From positions 78,179 through 142,178 of the forward strand of contig NZ_JAFREN010000001.1 of NCBI RefSeq assembly GCF_017377505.1: a stretch of 64,000 nucleotides of DNA. The letters run 5' to 3'. The notes beneath the pieces are model-generated. The model was not told the DNA's origin, ran no database searches, and saw nothing but the letters and a program-made list of their open reading frames with translations. Source of the stretch: Enterococcus sp. DIV0212c (GTDB taxonomy: Bacteria; Bacillota; Bacilli; Lactobacillales; Enterococcaceae). This document shows positions 27,698 to 36,372 of the stretch, piece by piece. Made by a program: the position numbers and the translations under genes. How positions within the stretch are numbered: the first letter of the stretch is position 1; each line of letters begins with the position of its first letter.

Positions 27698-28421
27698 ACA
27701 ATTGCTCGTAATCTATTAGATTTTTAAAAATGGTAACTAATCGTTCATTCTTTTCAAGATATTCTTTTGAATCATATTTAATTACTCCCTCATTTAGAAG
27801 AAGGACTCGACTTTCAATTTCTTCTACTAGTTCTAAATCATGTGTGCATAAAATTGTAGCACCACCGTTTTTTTGATGGTTTTTCAGTAATAATTTACTA
27901 ACTTCTTTGGCTTCAATATCTATTCCATTGAGCGTTTCATCAATTATTATTAATTTAGGAGCAATTAAAAACGCAGAAATCAATTGAATTTTTTTCTTCA
28001 TCCCATGAGAATAGTTTTCTATCAATTGATGCACCCTGTTTTCCATAGCATAATAACTAGCGAGTATTTGTACCTTCTCTTGATCAATTTCCTTATCATA
28101 TAATTCTCCTAGCATCAAAAGATATTCGTATCCTGTTAAAAATTCTGGTAAATAGTCATCACTAGGTAAATAGATTAAATTTACCTTTGTTTGAATGTCT
28201 TTGTTTTCATAACCATCAAAACGTATACTTCCACTTTGGAGCTCTAATAAATCGGTTACAAGTTTTATTAATGTTGTTTTCCCACTACCATTCGGACCAG
28301 CTATAGATAAAAAATCGTTTGAAGTCATTTCAAAATTAATATCAAAAAGAACTTGTTGATCGCCATAAGTATACGATACATTTTTAACCGAAAAGAAATC
28401 ATCACTATCGATATCCGTCAC
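27672..28421 (-). CDS. ABC transporter ATP-binding protein, first gene of the peptide operon
   Basis: A 249-residue ATPase: Walker A GPNGSGKTT (about residues 42-50), signature YSHGMKKK, Walker B LIIIDETLNGID and the switch His in LCTHDLE. The signature SHGMKKK is the variant seen in bacteriocin-immunity and ABC-2 exporters (CcmA group). It starts with GTG at 28421 behind GGAGGA. Together with the overlapping permease it forms one exporter, for the peptide product or for self-protection. Confidence 0.85.
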   Translation of the reverse strand: MTDIDSDDFFSVKNVSYTYGDQQVLFDINFEMTSNDFLSIAGPNGSGKTTLIKLVTDLLELQSGSIRFDGYENKDIQTKVNLIYLPSDDYLPEFLTGYEYLLMLGELYDKEIDQEKVQILASYYAMENRVHQLIENYSHGMKKKIQLISAFLIAPKLIIIDETLNGIDIEAKEVSKLLLKNHQKNGGATILCTHDLELVEEIESRVLLLNEGVIKYDSKEYLEKNERLVTIFKNLIDYEQLYDEINQSY

Positions 28422-28448
28422 GCTTATTCCTCCACTCTTTCATACATT

Positions 28449-28464
28449 GTAGTATATTTACTAC
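28449..28464. promoter_or_regulatory. Palindrome upstream of the peptide operon
   Basis: GTAGTATATTTACTAC: 6-bp arms GTAGTA/TACTAC around TATT, 28 bases before the GTG start of the ATPase. It resembles a dimeric repressor site (GntR/YtrA class is one possibility). No regulator gene is adjacent. The promoter could not be fixed with confidence. Confidence 0.45.
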
Positions 28465-28801
28465 TCCTATAATCGCATATACCAATTACATAAAAGAAAA
28501 AATACTACGGTTAAAAAGTAACATTTATTTTAATATATGTAAAACAAAAACTTTAAAAAACAATATATAACATATATTATAAAAATAAAATACGACCATA
28601 CCTTTATTCTTTTTAATTAATAACGATAATTTTTTAATCTTATTATTCCTACATTACGCGAATCGTTCTGAATCTACTCATTGTTTTATAATTTAAATAA
28701 TAATTTTATAATTTTAAAATATTATCATTATTTTACTTGAATTTCCAATGTAAAATAACTCCTATATCTTTCATAATTCGATCTTTTTTCACAGCAAAAA
28801 A

Positions 28802-28826
28802 GATGCTGGTGTAATTCACCAACATC
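28802..28826 (-). terminator. Hairpin terminator downstream of the decayed small ORF
   Basis: GATGCTGGTG pairs with CACCAACATC; the minus strand continues with TTTTTTGC. The AT-rich stretch between here and 28465 shows nothing else I can support. Confidence 0.6.
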
Positions 28827-28870
28827 CGAAATTAACGTTTAAATTTTTTGTTTCACTTATAAAATCAGTT

Positions 28871-29020
28871 TTAATCTGTTGAATAATAATAGATTGAAAT
28901 AATACTTGTAAACGATATTCTATCACGTTTCGTCAGTTTTCCCTTGAAATCTAAATACATAAAACGAGCGGAAAACAAAGATATAACTATTGAAAATAAT
29001 ATAAAGAATACATTTTACAT
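28871..29020 (-). pseudogene. Decayed copy of the 58-residue two-span protein
   Basis: The minus-strand frame encodes ISLFSARFMYLDFKGKLTKR before stopping at 28871. This aligns with VSALFLYLDLKKKLTAKHR of the intact ORF at 29410-29586. The start region reads ATG followed at once by TAA, so translation would fail, and the last span is altered. DNA similarity extends past the stop (TATAAAATCAGTTTTA in both). Confidence 0.6.
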
Positions 29021-29060
29021 ACTTATTCTCCAACACTCAAACCATTTTTAAACTGACACC

Positions 29061-29251
29061 TCTAAAAAAGTTCAAACTGACATTAAAAATACGTTGGATT
29101 TACCTTATTCCAACGGACCGTTAGAATACTTGAATAAGCATATAAAAGTACTAAAAAAAATACCTATAGCTTCCGTAACTTCCACAATTTTAAATTGAGA
29201 ATTACTTTATTCTTTGGTACTGTTCTTTTTCAACCAAATAAAAAGTCCTAG
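29061..29251 (+). pseudogene. ISL3-family transposase, C-terminal remnant with frameshift
   Basis: The plus-strand frame from 29061 encodes TLDLPYSNGPLEYLNKHIKV, the signature C-terminal region of ISL3 transposases. A frameshift near 29161 moves the rest (YSFRNFHNFKLRITLFFGTV) to another frame ending at TAG 29251. Only about 60 codons remain. It marks past insertion beside the peptide operon. Confidence 0.75.
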
Positions 29252-29320
29252 AAGATATTTCCTCTAGGACCCATACTAATTGATTTCATTCTTTGGATTT
29301 TCTTCATCAACATTAGCTGA

Positions 29321-29352
29321 AAAAGAGCCCTTTTTTCTAATAAGGTTCTTTT
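29321..29352 (-). terminator. Terminator of the 58-residue ORF
   Basis: AAAAGAGCC (29321-29329) pairs with GGTTCTTTT (29344-29352) with one G-U pair; the minus strand ends in TTTTTC. A second hairpin, GTCCTAGA/TCTAGGAC, lies at 29245-29270. Confidence 0.55.
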
Positions 29353-29409
29353 CTATTCTATAAGACTGAATAAATCAAAAATGAACTTATTACTGCGCTA
29401 ATGCTCTTT

Positions 29410-29586
29410 TTATAAAATCAGTTTTACTACAATCGATAAAGAATATACTAACACTAAAACTATGAAAATTATTCTATGTTTTGCTGTCAACTTTTTCTTG
29501 AGATCTAAATAAAGAAAAAGAGCTGACACAAAAAGCATAAGCATTGAAAATAATGTAAACAATAAATTTAGCATAACTGTTCTCAT
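29410..29586 (-). CDS. 58-residue two-span membrane protein (immunity candidate)
   Basis: An ATG at 29586 opens a 58-codon ORF. It has two hydrophobic segments (about residues 5-25 and 39-57) separated by a basic turn YLDLKKKLTAKHR. An extended -10 promoter (TGCTATAAT) lies about 100 bases upstream on the same strand, and terminators follow. The RBS is weak (GAGAAAG), and a strong GAGGAGGAGG further upstream precedes a six-codon ORF, so translation may be coupled. A decayed paralogue lies at 28871-29020. Size and topology suit a bacteriocin immunity protein, but no family was recognised. Confidence 0.55.
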   Translation of the reverse strand: MRTVMLNLLFTLFSMLMLFVSALFLYLDLKKKLTAKHRIIFIVLVLVYSLSIVVKLIL

Positions 29587-29846
29587 ACTTTCTCATTTTA
29601 ACGAGACTTAACATCTTAAACTAGCGCCCAAGTCATGTTTAAAACAATGCCTCCTCCTCTATTATTTTCCCATCGCGAATGAGTTAATCAAATTATAGCA
29701 TTTACAACAAACATAAACAGCGTTTTTCGTTACATTTAGTCGGAATATTTTTAAAACGAAATAAAGATCACACTACGCAGTCTCTGATAAAATTAAAGCG
29801 ACAGTTAGATCAATATATTTCAAAAAAGCACCATTATTTTTGCTAC

Positions 29847-29894
29847 AAAAAAGCTTTCGCAATTCAAAATAAATTCTGAATTGCGAAAGCTTTT
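29847..29894 (-). terminator. Terminator of ptsHI
   Basis: AAAAGCTTTCGCAATTCA pairs perfectly with TGAATTGCGAAAGCTTTT around a 10-base loop. Confidence 0.9.
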
Positions 29895-29903
29895 AATTAC
29901 TAT

Positions 29904-31631
29904 TTATTTCGTGTAGTCCTTAACTAACTCAATAACTTCTTCCATTGTATCGCAGTCATTCAACGCACGATCCGCAAGTTCAGCCATTTTCTTAGTATCT
30001 AGACGTTTCATCAAGCTACGAGTTTGAAGAATAGATGTCGCACTCATTGAGAACTCATCTAAGCCCATTCCTACCAATAATGGAACAGCCATTTGATCGC
30101 CACCCATTTCTCCACACATACCAGTCCATTTACCTTCAGCATGTGAAGCATCAATAACGTTCTTGATCAAACGTAGAATTGATGGGTTATATGGTTGGTA
30201 TAAGTAAGAAACGCGTTCGTTCATACGGTCTGCTGCCATTGTGTATTGAATCAAATCATTTGTTCCAATACTGAAGAAATCAACTTCTTTGGCGAATTTA
30301 TCAGCAATTACAGCTGCTGCAGGAATTTCGATCATGATACCGACTTGAATCGTATCAGATACTTTTGTTCCTTCAGAAACTAATTTAGCTTTTTCTTCTT
30401 CAAAGATTTTCTTCGCTGCTCTGAATTCTTTTAACGTTGCAACCATTGGGAACATGATACGTAAGTTACCATGAACAGACGCACGTAATAATGCACGCAT
30501 TTGTGTACGGAACATTTCGTCGCCACGTTCAGATAAGCTGATACGTAAAGCACGGTAACCTAAGAATGGGTTCATTTCATGCGGTAATTGCAGATAAGGT
30601 AATTCTTTATCTCCACCGATATCCATTGTACGAACCACGACAGGTTTGCCGTTCATGCCTTCAAGTACTGCAGTATAAGCTGTATATTGTTCATCTTCTG
30701 TTGGGAAGTCTGGAGAATCCATGTAAAGGAATTCTGTACGATATAAACCAACAGCTTCAGCACCATTATTGTGTACGCCTTCTAAATCTTTAGGTGTACC
30801 AATGTTAGCAGCTAATTCGATGTGTTTACCATCAGCAGTAACTGTTTCAGCATTTTTTAGTTTTTCCCATTCAACTTTAAGGTCAGCGTAAGCTTTTCCT
30901 TTTGCTTCAAAATCAGATTTTTCAGCGTCAGTTGGGTGGATGATGACATCGCCATCGATTCCGTTAACAGCTAAGATGTCGCCTTCTTTCACTTTAGCAG
31001 TGATTTCTTTTGTTCCTACGATTGCAGGAATTTCAAGCGAGCGAGCCATAATAGCTGAATGTGATGTACGTCCGCCAATATCTGTTACGAATGCTTTCAC
31101 ATACGTACGGTCTAATTGAGCAGTATCACTTGGTGTTAAGTCATGGGCAACCACAACTACTTCTTCGTTAATCATTGAAGGATTTGGAAGAGTAACACCT
31201 AATAAATGAGCTAAAATACGTTTAGCAACGTCACGGATATCCGCAGCACGTTCTTGCATGTAGGCATTATCGTCCATTGCTTCAAACATACCGATATACA
31301 TATCAGTCACTTCTTTTAATGCTGATTCAGCATTAACTTTGTTATCTTGAATGTTTTGTTTGATTTGACCAATCATTTCAGGGTCAGACAAAACCATTAA
31401 ATGAGCATCAAATACTTGAGCTTCTTCTTCACCAAGGCTTTGCGCTGCTTTTTCTCTGATTGCTTGCAACTCAGTCGTAGATTTTGCTAAAGCATCATCT
31501 AAACGACTTTCTTCTGCTGATGTATTATCAACAGATTTTTTGTCGAAAGATAAATCAGGTTGAACTAACAGGTAAGCTTTAGCGATAGCAACACCATCAC
31601 TTGCGGCAATTCCTTTTAGCATTTCTGACAT
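29904..31631 (-). CDS. ptsI: PTS enzyme I (phosphoenolpyruvate-protein phosphotransferase)
   Basis: A 575-residue cytosolic enzyme that moves phosphate from PEP to HPr, the entry step for all PTS sugars. The phospho-histidine lies in [18 protein letters not shown] (about residue 191), and the PEP-binding barrel has TEFLYMD and MCGEMGGD with the catalytic Cys. Full family length. The stop of ptsH overlaps its ATG by one base, giving the classic ptsHI operon. Confidence 0.97.
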   Translation of the reverse strand: MSEMLKGIAASDGVAIAKAYLLVQPDLSFDKKSVDNTSAEESRLDDALAKSTTELQAIREKAAQSLGEEEAQVFDAHLMVLSDPEMIGQIKQNIQDNKVNAESALKEVTDMYIGMFEAMDDNAYMQERAADIRDVAKRILAHLLGVTLPNPSMINEEVVVVAHDLTPSDTAQLDRTYVKAFVTDIGGRTSHSAIMARSLEIPAIVGTKEITAKVKEGDILAVNGIDGDVIIHPTDAEKSDFEAKGKAYADLKVEWEKLKNAETVTADGKHIELAANIGTPKDLEGVHNNGAEAVGLYRTEFLYMDSPDFPTEDEQYTAYTAVLEGMNGKPVVVRTMDIGGDKELPYLQLPHEMNPFLGYRALRISLSERGDEMFRTQMRALLRASVHGNLRIMFPMVATLKEFRAAKKIFEEEKAKLVSEGTKVSDTIQVGIMIEIPAAAVIADKFAKEVDFFSIGTNDLIQYTMAADRMNERVSYLYQPYNPSILRLIKNVIDASHAEGKWTGMCGEMGGDQMAVPLLVGMGLDEFSMSATSILQTRSLMKRLDTKKMAELADRALNDCDTMEEVIELVKDYTK

Positions 31632-31897
31632 TATTCTGACAATCCTTCTTTTTGCATTGTGTCTACGATTGCTGCTAATGCATCAGCTTCGTCAACACCG
31701 TCAACTGAGATAGTTACGTCTGAACCTTGGCCAACGCCTAAAGACATAACGCCCATGATTGATTTAAGATTAACAGATTTACCTTTGTATTCTAAGTTAA
31801 TATCTGAGTTAAATTTACTTGCAGTTTGTACTAATAATGTAGCTGGACGAGCGTGAATCCCTGTTTCTGCTACGATGTGAAATTCTTTCTTTTCCAT
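31631..31897 (-). CDS. ptsH: Phosphocarrier protein HPr
   Basis: An 88-residue carrier with active His15 in [12 protein letters not shown] and the regulatory Ser46 in [12 protein letters not shown], the HPr-kinase target used in CcpA catabolite control of Firmicutes. RBS GAAGGAG precedes the ATG. First gene of ptsHI. Confidence 0.97.
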   Translation of the reverse strand: MEKKEFHIVAETGIHARPATLLVQTASKFNSDINLEYKGKSVNLKSIMGVMSLGVGQGSDVTISVDGVDEADALAAIVDTMQKEGLSE

Positions 31898-32004
31898 ATG
31901 AATCGGTCTCCTTCGTAAGTAAAATAATTTTTTATGTTAGGGTTTTCCTTTCTTAACACGTTTCAAATGAAACTAGAATCTGGATAATACCCTTTCAATT
32001 TTTA

Positions 32005-32033
32005 AGATTACCATTTTTTGTGAGCAGTTACAA
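32005..32033 (-). promoter_or_regulatory. Promoter of ptsHI
   Basis: -35 TTGTAA (32033-32028), 17-bp spacer, -10 TAATCT (32010-32005) on the minus strand, leaving an untranslated leader of about 100 bases. Confidence 0.6.
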
Positions 32034-32070
32034 CACTTTTCATCTATTTTTTATCGAATCAAAAGATCAA

Positions 32071-32262
32071 TTAACTCTCTTCTTTTATATAATGATATAT
32101 AATTCGTCCATTTAATCCAGCTTCGCCAACAATCGACATCCGATCTGGCAAATTTTTCCAAACTTCCCTAAAGGTAGTAAAATCTTTTGGCTCTACGATA
32201 AGTTCAGAAATAGTCCCTTCTTGCAGGGCTTTGATTTGTTCTTCAAATGGATTTTCATACAT
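32071..32262 (-). CDS. Conserved-looking small protein (63 residues)
   Basis: A short acidic soluble protein: MYENPFEEQIKALQEGTISE then LIVEPKDFTTFREVWKNLPD and a C-terminal GRIIYHYIKEES. It has regular protein-like composition and lies alone between ptsH and clpE on the minus strand. No catalytic motif and no confident family. The RBS is poor (GATAAATAG region), so the start is uncertain. Confidence 0.55.
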   Translation of the reverse strand: MYENPFEEQIKALQEGTISELIVEPKDFTTFREVWKNLPDRMSIVGEAGLNGRIIYHYIKEES

Positions 32263-32468
32263 CTATTTATCACAGCTTTCACTTTTATTTTTTACCTGTA
32301 GATATTGTATGACAAAAATAGATAATTGTCTAAATTATACTCATTAATCCTATAATTAAAAATTAATAATTTTAAAAAATAAGATTCTTTTAGAATAGTA
32401 AGTAAATTAAATTTATAATATCAAATTTTTTTAGCCTACATATTCCCTGTCATTTAGAGTTCAATTGC

Positions 32469-32522
32469 TTGATTCTTGTTAAAAAGATGCTATAATATTC
32501 TCAAAGGTCAAAAATGGTCAGC
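32469..32522 (+). promoter_or_regulatory. clpE promoter with CtsR box
   Basis: -35 TTGATT (32469-32474), 16-bp spacer, extended -10 TGC-TATAAT (32488-32496). The heptad repeat GGTCAAAAATGGTCAGC (32506-32522) matches the CtsR operator (GGTCAAA NAN GGTCAAA) apart from its last two bases, over the transcription start. This indicates heat/stress induction. Confidence 0.85.
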
Positions 32523-32593
32523 AGACTATTTGACTTTATTCAAATGACTTTGATACACGATTTGTCTTATTATGAAAGGACGTGTTTTATCCT

Positions 32594-34849
32594 ATGATCT
32601 GTCAAAATTGTCAACAAAATCCAGCAACGATCCATTTATATGCAAATGTTAATGGCCAAAGAAAACAATTGGACTATTGCCAAAGTTGCTATCAAAAATT
32701 AAAAGCACAAGCAAATGATACTCAACCAACGATGTCTCAACAAGATCCATTTGGTTTTGGAAGTTTAGATGATCTATACCGCTCATTATCTCGTCAAATG
32801 CAAGAACAACAAGGGAATCCTAATGGTCAAACACCCCCCACTCAATTTGGGGATGGTAACGGCTTTAATGGCGGACAACCACCAAGAGGTAACTCAGGAC
32901 AAGGCAATGGCTTATTAGGGGAATATGGTATCAATATTACAGAAGCTGCCCGAAATGGTGATATCGATCCAGTCGTGGGACGTGATGAAGAAATCAAACG
33001 TGTCATCGAAATCTTAAACCGTCGAACAAAAAACAACCCTGTTTTAATTGGTGAACCTGGTGTGGGTAAAACTGCTGTTGTCGAAGGTCTTGCTCAAAAA
33101 ATCGTTGATGGAGATGTACCGCAAAAATTATTGGATAAAGAAGTTATTCGTTTAGATGTGGTTTCACTCGTTCAAGGTACAGGAATTCGCGGTCAGTTTG
33201 AAGAACGAATGCAAAAATTGATTGAAGAAATCAAACAAGCTGAAAATGTGATTCTCTTCATTGATGAAGTTCATGAAATCGTCGGAGCTGGTTCAGCTGG
33301 TGACGGCAATATGGACGCTGGCAATATTTTGAAACCTGCTTTAGCTCGTGGTGAGCTACAAATGGTTGGTGCAACAACTCTGAATGAATACCGTATCATT
33401 GAAAAAGATGCTGCTTTAGAGCGTCGGATGCAGCCAGTTCGTGTTGACGAACCCACTGTAGATGAAACAATTGCTATTCTAAAAGGCTTGCAAAAACGTT
33501 ATGAAGATTATCATCATGTAAAATATACGGATGAAGCAATCAAAGCGGCTGCAACTTTATCAAATCGTTACATTCAAGATCGTTTCTTACCAGATAAAGC
33601 TATCGATCTGTTAGATGAATCTGGTTCTAAAATGAATTTAACGATCCAAATCGTTGATCCAAAAACAATCGAAAAGAAATTGGTAGATGCTGAACAACAA
33701 AAGCAACAAGCTTCTGCAGAAGAAGATTTTGAAAAAGCGGCTTACTACCGTGATCAAATCAATAAACTTCAAGCAATGAAGGAAAAACAAATCAGTGATG
33801 AAGAAACACCAGTGATTGATGAAAAAAATATTGAAGCGATCGTAGAACAAAAGACAGGCATCCCTGTCGGTGATTTGAAAGAAAAAGAACAAACACAATT
33901 GAAAAACTTAGCTATCGACTTAAAAAATCATGTGGTTGGACAAGACGATGCAGTTGATAAAGTATCAAAAGCCATTCGCCGCAACCGCGTAGGCTTAGGC
34001 AAACAAAATCGCCCAATTGGCTCCTTCCTATTTGTAGGACCAACTGGTGTCGGCAAGACCGAATTGGCTAAACAATTAGCCTTCGAATTATTTGGCTCAG
34101 AAGATTCAATGATTCGTTTTGATATGAGTGAATACATGGAAAAACACAGTGTATCTAAATTAATCGGTTCACCTCCAGGTTATGTTGGGTACGATGAAGC
34201 TGGACAATTAACTGAGAAAGTTCGTCGTAATCCATACAGCTTGATTTTATTAGATGAAATCGAAAAAGCACATCCAGATGTTTTACACATGTTCTTACAA
34301 ATTCTTGATGACGGTCGTTTAACAGATGCCCAAGGTAGAACAGTCAGCTTTAAAGATACCATCATTATCATGACAAGTAACGCTGGTACTGGCAATGTAG
34401 AAGCAAACGTTGGTTTCGGCGCGGCTCGTGAAGGAATCACTAAATCCGTTTTAGGACAATTAAACAATTTCTTTACACCTGAATTCTTGAACCGTTTTGA
34501 TGGAATCATTGAATTCAAAGCATTGAGTAAAGAAAACTTGATGAACATTGTTAGCTTGATGTTAGATGAAGTTAATGACTTACTTGCTCATCAAAAAATC
34601 CATATCGAAGTACCAACAGAAGTCAAAGAAAAACTAGTTGATTTAGGCTACGATCCTGCAATGGGAGCTCGACCATTACGTCGGACCATTCAAGAACAAA
34701 TCGAAGATGGGATTGCTGAATATTTCCTAGATCATCCAGAAGAACATCAATTGATTGCTAAATTAGATGATGGCGGAAAAATTATTGTTACTGGAGAAAC
34801 AGCTTTAGATCCTAGTGATATCAGCGAATCAACTTTAGAAGAAGAATAA
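32594..34849 (+). CDS. clpE: Clp protease ATPase subunit ClpE
   Basis: A 751-residue AAA+ unfoldase working with ClpP. The N-terminal zinc finger MICQNCQQN...YCQSCY (two CXXC pairs) identifies ClpE. There are two AAA modules with Walker A GEPGVGKT and GPTGVGKT, a UVR motif in the middle ([18 protein letters not shown]), and the C-terminal D2-small domain. An in-frame GTG at 32582 lies one base after the GAAAGGA site; ATG 32594 gives the usual ClpE start and a workable spacing, so it is chosen. CtsR control is expected from the promoter box. Confidence 0.95.
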   Translation: MICQNCQQNPATIHLYANVNGQRKQLDYCQSCYQKLKAQANDTQPTMSQQDPFGFGSLDDLYRSLSRQMQEQQGNPNGQTPPTQFGDGNGFNGGQPPRGNSGQGNGLLGEYGINITEAARNGDIDPVVGRDEEIKRVIEILNRRTKNNPVLIGEPGVGKTAVVEGLAQKIVDGDVPQKLLDKEVIRLDVVSLVQGTGIRGQFEERMQKLIEEIKQAENVILFIDEVHEIVGAGSAGDGNMDAGNILKPALARGELQMVGATTLNEYRIIEKDAALERRMQPVRVDEPTVDETIAILKGLQKRYEDYHHVKYTDEAIKAAATLSNRYIQDRFLPDKAIDLLDESGSKMNLTIQIVDPKTIEKKLVDAEQQKQQASAEEDFEKAAYYRDQINKLQAMKEKQISDEETPVIDEKNIEAIVEQKTGIPVGDLKEKEQTQLKNLAIDLKNHVVGQDDAVDKVSKAIRRNRVGLGKQNRPIGSFLFVGPTGVGKTELAKQLAFELFGSEDSMIRFDMSEYMEKHSVSKLIGSPPGYVGYDEAGQLTEKVRRNPYSLILLDEIEKAHPDVLHMFLQILDDGRLTDAQGRTVSFKDTIIIMTSNAGTGNVEANVGFGAAREGITKSVLGQLNNFFTPEFLNRFDGIIEFKALSKENLMNIVSLMLDEVNDLLAHQKIHIEVPTEVKEKLVDLGYDPAMGARPLRRTIQEQIEDGIAEYFLDHPEEHQLIAKLDDGGKIIVTGETALDPSDISESTLEEE

Positions 34850-34855
34850 AAAGTG

Positions 34856-34887
34856 AAGTCAATCAGGCAAACTGATTGACTTTTTTG
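34856..34887 (+). terminator. Intrinsic terminator of clpE
   Basis: AAGTCAATCAG pairs with CTGATTGACTT around GCAAA, followed by TTTT. Confidence 0.9.
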
Positions 34888-35058
34888 TGTTTTCCAAGAC
34901 AAATTTCTTTTTATTTAAGCTAAAAAAATTTATAATTAAAATGTATAGATTTTATATCAACGTCTAAAAAAGACTATTCCAGCTTTTTGAATCTGTGAAT
35001 AATCTGTTTTTTATTATCAATGTAAAAAAAAATAATGAATTAAACCGAGGTGAAAAAA

Positions 35059-35373
35059 ATGAAATTAGTCAATGTAACCAACAGCTACAAACAGTTAGTC
35101 AATAAACAACTAGAAAATACCGATGCATACTTTGTCAAAGTTTATTCAGCGGGTAACACGACCGTCGTTTATACAGAAGCTGCTCAACATGCTGAAATAG
35201 TGGTTGTAAATAAAAAACGTGCCATTCGCAAAACAGAAATCAATGAAATCCTCACATATTTCTTGAAGCGTATTCCAAAAGAAAAATATGACCGCGATCA
35301 AATCTCGATTATTGAATTGAAAGATGTCATAGAAATTTCGATTCCAATCTTATCAGCACTTGTTGAAAATTGA
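35059..35373 (+). CDS. DUF1827 family protein
   Basis: A 104-residue cytosolic protein starting MKLVNVTNSYKQLVNKQLEN, recognisable as the DUF1827 family found next to clpE in enterococci and streptococci. An in-frame GTG three codons upstream overlaps the RBS GAGGTGA, so ATG 35059 is preferred. No catalytic motif. Function unknown. Confidence 0.8.
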   Translation: MKLVNVTNSYKQLVNKQLENTDAYFVKVYSAGNTTVVYTEAAQHAEIVVVNKKRAIRKTEINEILTYFLKRIPKEKYDRDQISIIELKDVIEISIPILSALVEN

Positions 35374-35387
35374 GCAATCGTACCAAA

Positions 35388-35510
35388 AGAGGTTGGGACG
35401 GAAGTGTTTATTTCCGAAGGAGTTGCTTTTGCTCCCACCGTTTATTCGCATCTAGAGCCCGAAACAAAACTGATTTTTTAGTTTTGTCCCGGGCTCTTTT
35501 TCAATATAGC
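35388..35510 (+). repeat. Dispersed intergenic repeat, copy 2 (full form)
   Basis: Order of modules: GGTTGGGACGGAAGTGTTTA, a small hairpin (CGAAGGAGTTGC...GCTCCC), CCGTTTATTCG, and a terminal hairpin GAGCCCG...CGGGCTC with T5. It shares these modules and their order with the copy at 55098-55215 (inverted) and partly with 14400-14480. It also terminates the DUF1827 gene. Confidence 0.75.
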
Positions 35511-36172
35511 TATTTTAAAATATATTTTTTATAGTACTCATACAGCTCATCAACCGATGCACTCATCAAAATATCTTTAGCATCTTCAACCTGTTCTTCG
35601 GTCCAATCAAACCATCTTAGTTCTAGCAGCATGTTGATTTCATCATCTGTGAACCTTTTTTTTATAACTTTGGCAGGATTGCCCCCAACAACAGTATAAG
35701 GCTCAACATCCTTTACAATCATTGATCCGGCTGCAATAATTGCTCCTTCTCCAACAGTAACTCCAGGCATGATCATCGCATTCATTCCGATCCAAGCATC
35801 ACTTTTAATGATCGTATCACCTTTGGGCTCATAAGATTTCTCCACATGACTGGCAAAAGGATATACTGTGATCCAATCTGGATGATGGTTATGATTACCA
35901 CCCATCAAAATCGTAGCGCCTCCTGCAATACAAACATAATTTCCAATAATTAATTTATCCAACTTCCAACCAAAATCCGCTACTGGATCGAAGGCCGCCC
36001 TGGTCAACGGATCGCCCCACAGATAACGTACGCATCCATCTTCAAACGACTGATTACCATAGTACCCAGAGTAATAAGAAAATGCACCGACCTCTATCAA
36101 TGGATTCGTCACCAAATCCTTTAAATATAATGTATCTGACCATTTTTCAAAATTATTATTGTTCTTCATCAT
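35510..36172 (-). CDS. Xenobiotic acetyltransferase, left-handed beta-helix (Vat/CatB type)
   Basis: A 220-residue hexapeptide-repeat acetyltransferase. Repeats run from about residue 70 to 175 (for example VCIAGGATILMGGNHNH and AWIGMNAMIMPGVTVGEGAI). The catalytic His is in GGNHNHHPDWITVYPF (about residue 93), as in Vat streptogramin and type B chloramphenicol acetyltransferases. The C-terminal part (FDWTEEQVEDAKDIL) closes the trimer. Which drug, if any, it acts on cannot be told. A consensus promoter, a 17-codon leader ORF and an RBS-proximal hairpin suggest translational induction. Confidence 0.85.
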   Translation of the reverse strand: MMKNNNNFEKWSDTLYLKDLVTNPLIEVGAFSYYSGYYGNQSFEDGCVRYLWGDPLTRAAFDPVADFGWKLDKLIIGNYVCIAGGATILMGGNHNHHPDWITVYPFASHVEKSYEPKGDTIIKSDAWIGMNAMIMPGVTVGEGAIIAAGSMIVKDVEPYTVVGGNPAKVIKKRFTDDEINMLLELRWFDWTEEQVEDAKDILMSASVDELYEYYKKYILK

Positions 36173-36180
36173 TATTCCTC

Positions 36181-36214
36181 GCTTCTAAGTTAGTTTTTTT
36201 TTTGACTTAGAAGC
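36181..36214 (-). promoter_or_regulatory. Hairpin between leader peptide and acetyltransferase RBS
   Basis: Perfect 10-bp arms GCTTCTAAGT (36181-36190) and ACTTAGAAGC (36205-36214) with a 14-base loop. On the minus strand the RBS GAGGA follows the 3' arm directly; the 5' arm includes the last leader codons and stop. This is a translational attenuator layout as known for cat and erm genes. Confidence 0.7.
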
Positions 36215-36260
36215 TTACTACCACTGAAACATTTTTAAATTGCCTTAAACGACGACTCAT
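36207..36260 (-). CDS. 17-codon leader peptide of the acetyltransferase gene
   Basis: ATG at 36260 behind GGAGTG encodes MSRRLRQFKNVSVVVSF and stops at 36207. The final codons (Ser-Phe-stop) lie in the 5' arm of the hairpin that faces the acetyltransferase RBS, so a ribosome stalled there would open the hairpin. Transcription starts about 19 bases upstream of the ATG. Confidence 0.65.
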   Translation of the reverse strand: MSRRLRQFKNVSVVVSF

Positions 36261-36285
36261 ATTTATCACTCCAATAATGTTGTTG

Positions 36286-36314
36286 ATTATACGTATATAT
36301 TTCTTTAATGTCAA
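36286..36314 (-). promoter_or_regulatory. Consensus promoter of the acetyltransferase gene
   Basis: TTGACA (36314-36309), 17-bp spacer, TATAAT (36291-36286): both hexamers match the sigma-A consensus exactly. It begins 11 bases after the prfC terminator. Strong constitutive transcription fits control at the translation level. Confidence 0.9.
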
Positions 36315-36324
36315 ATAAGAAAAA

Positions 36325-36359
36325 ACCGTTCTTATCAGCTAAAAATTGATAAGAACGGT
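36325..36359 (-). terminator. Terminator of prfC
   Basis: ACCGTTCTTATCA pairs perfectly with TGATAAGAACGGT; the minus strand continues with TTTTTTC. Confidence 0.9.
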
Positions 36360-36372
36360 CAATAAAATACTC

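Noticed and set aside
32842..34548. Minus-strand ORFs inside clpE
   Set aside because: Antisense shadows caused by codon bias of the clpE frame; no start signals.
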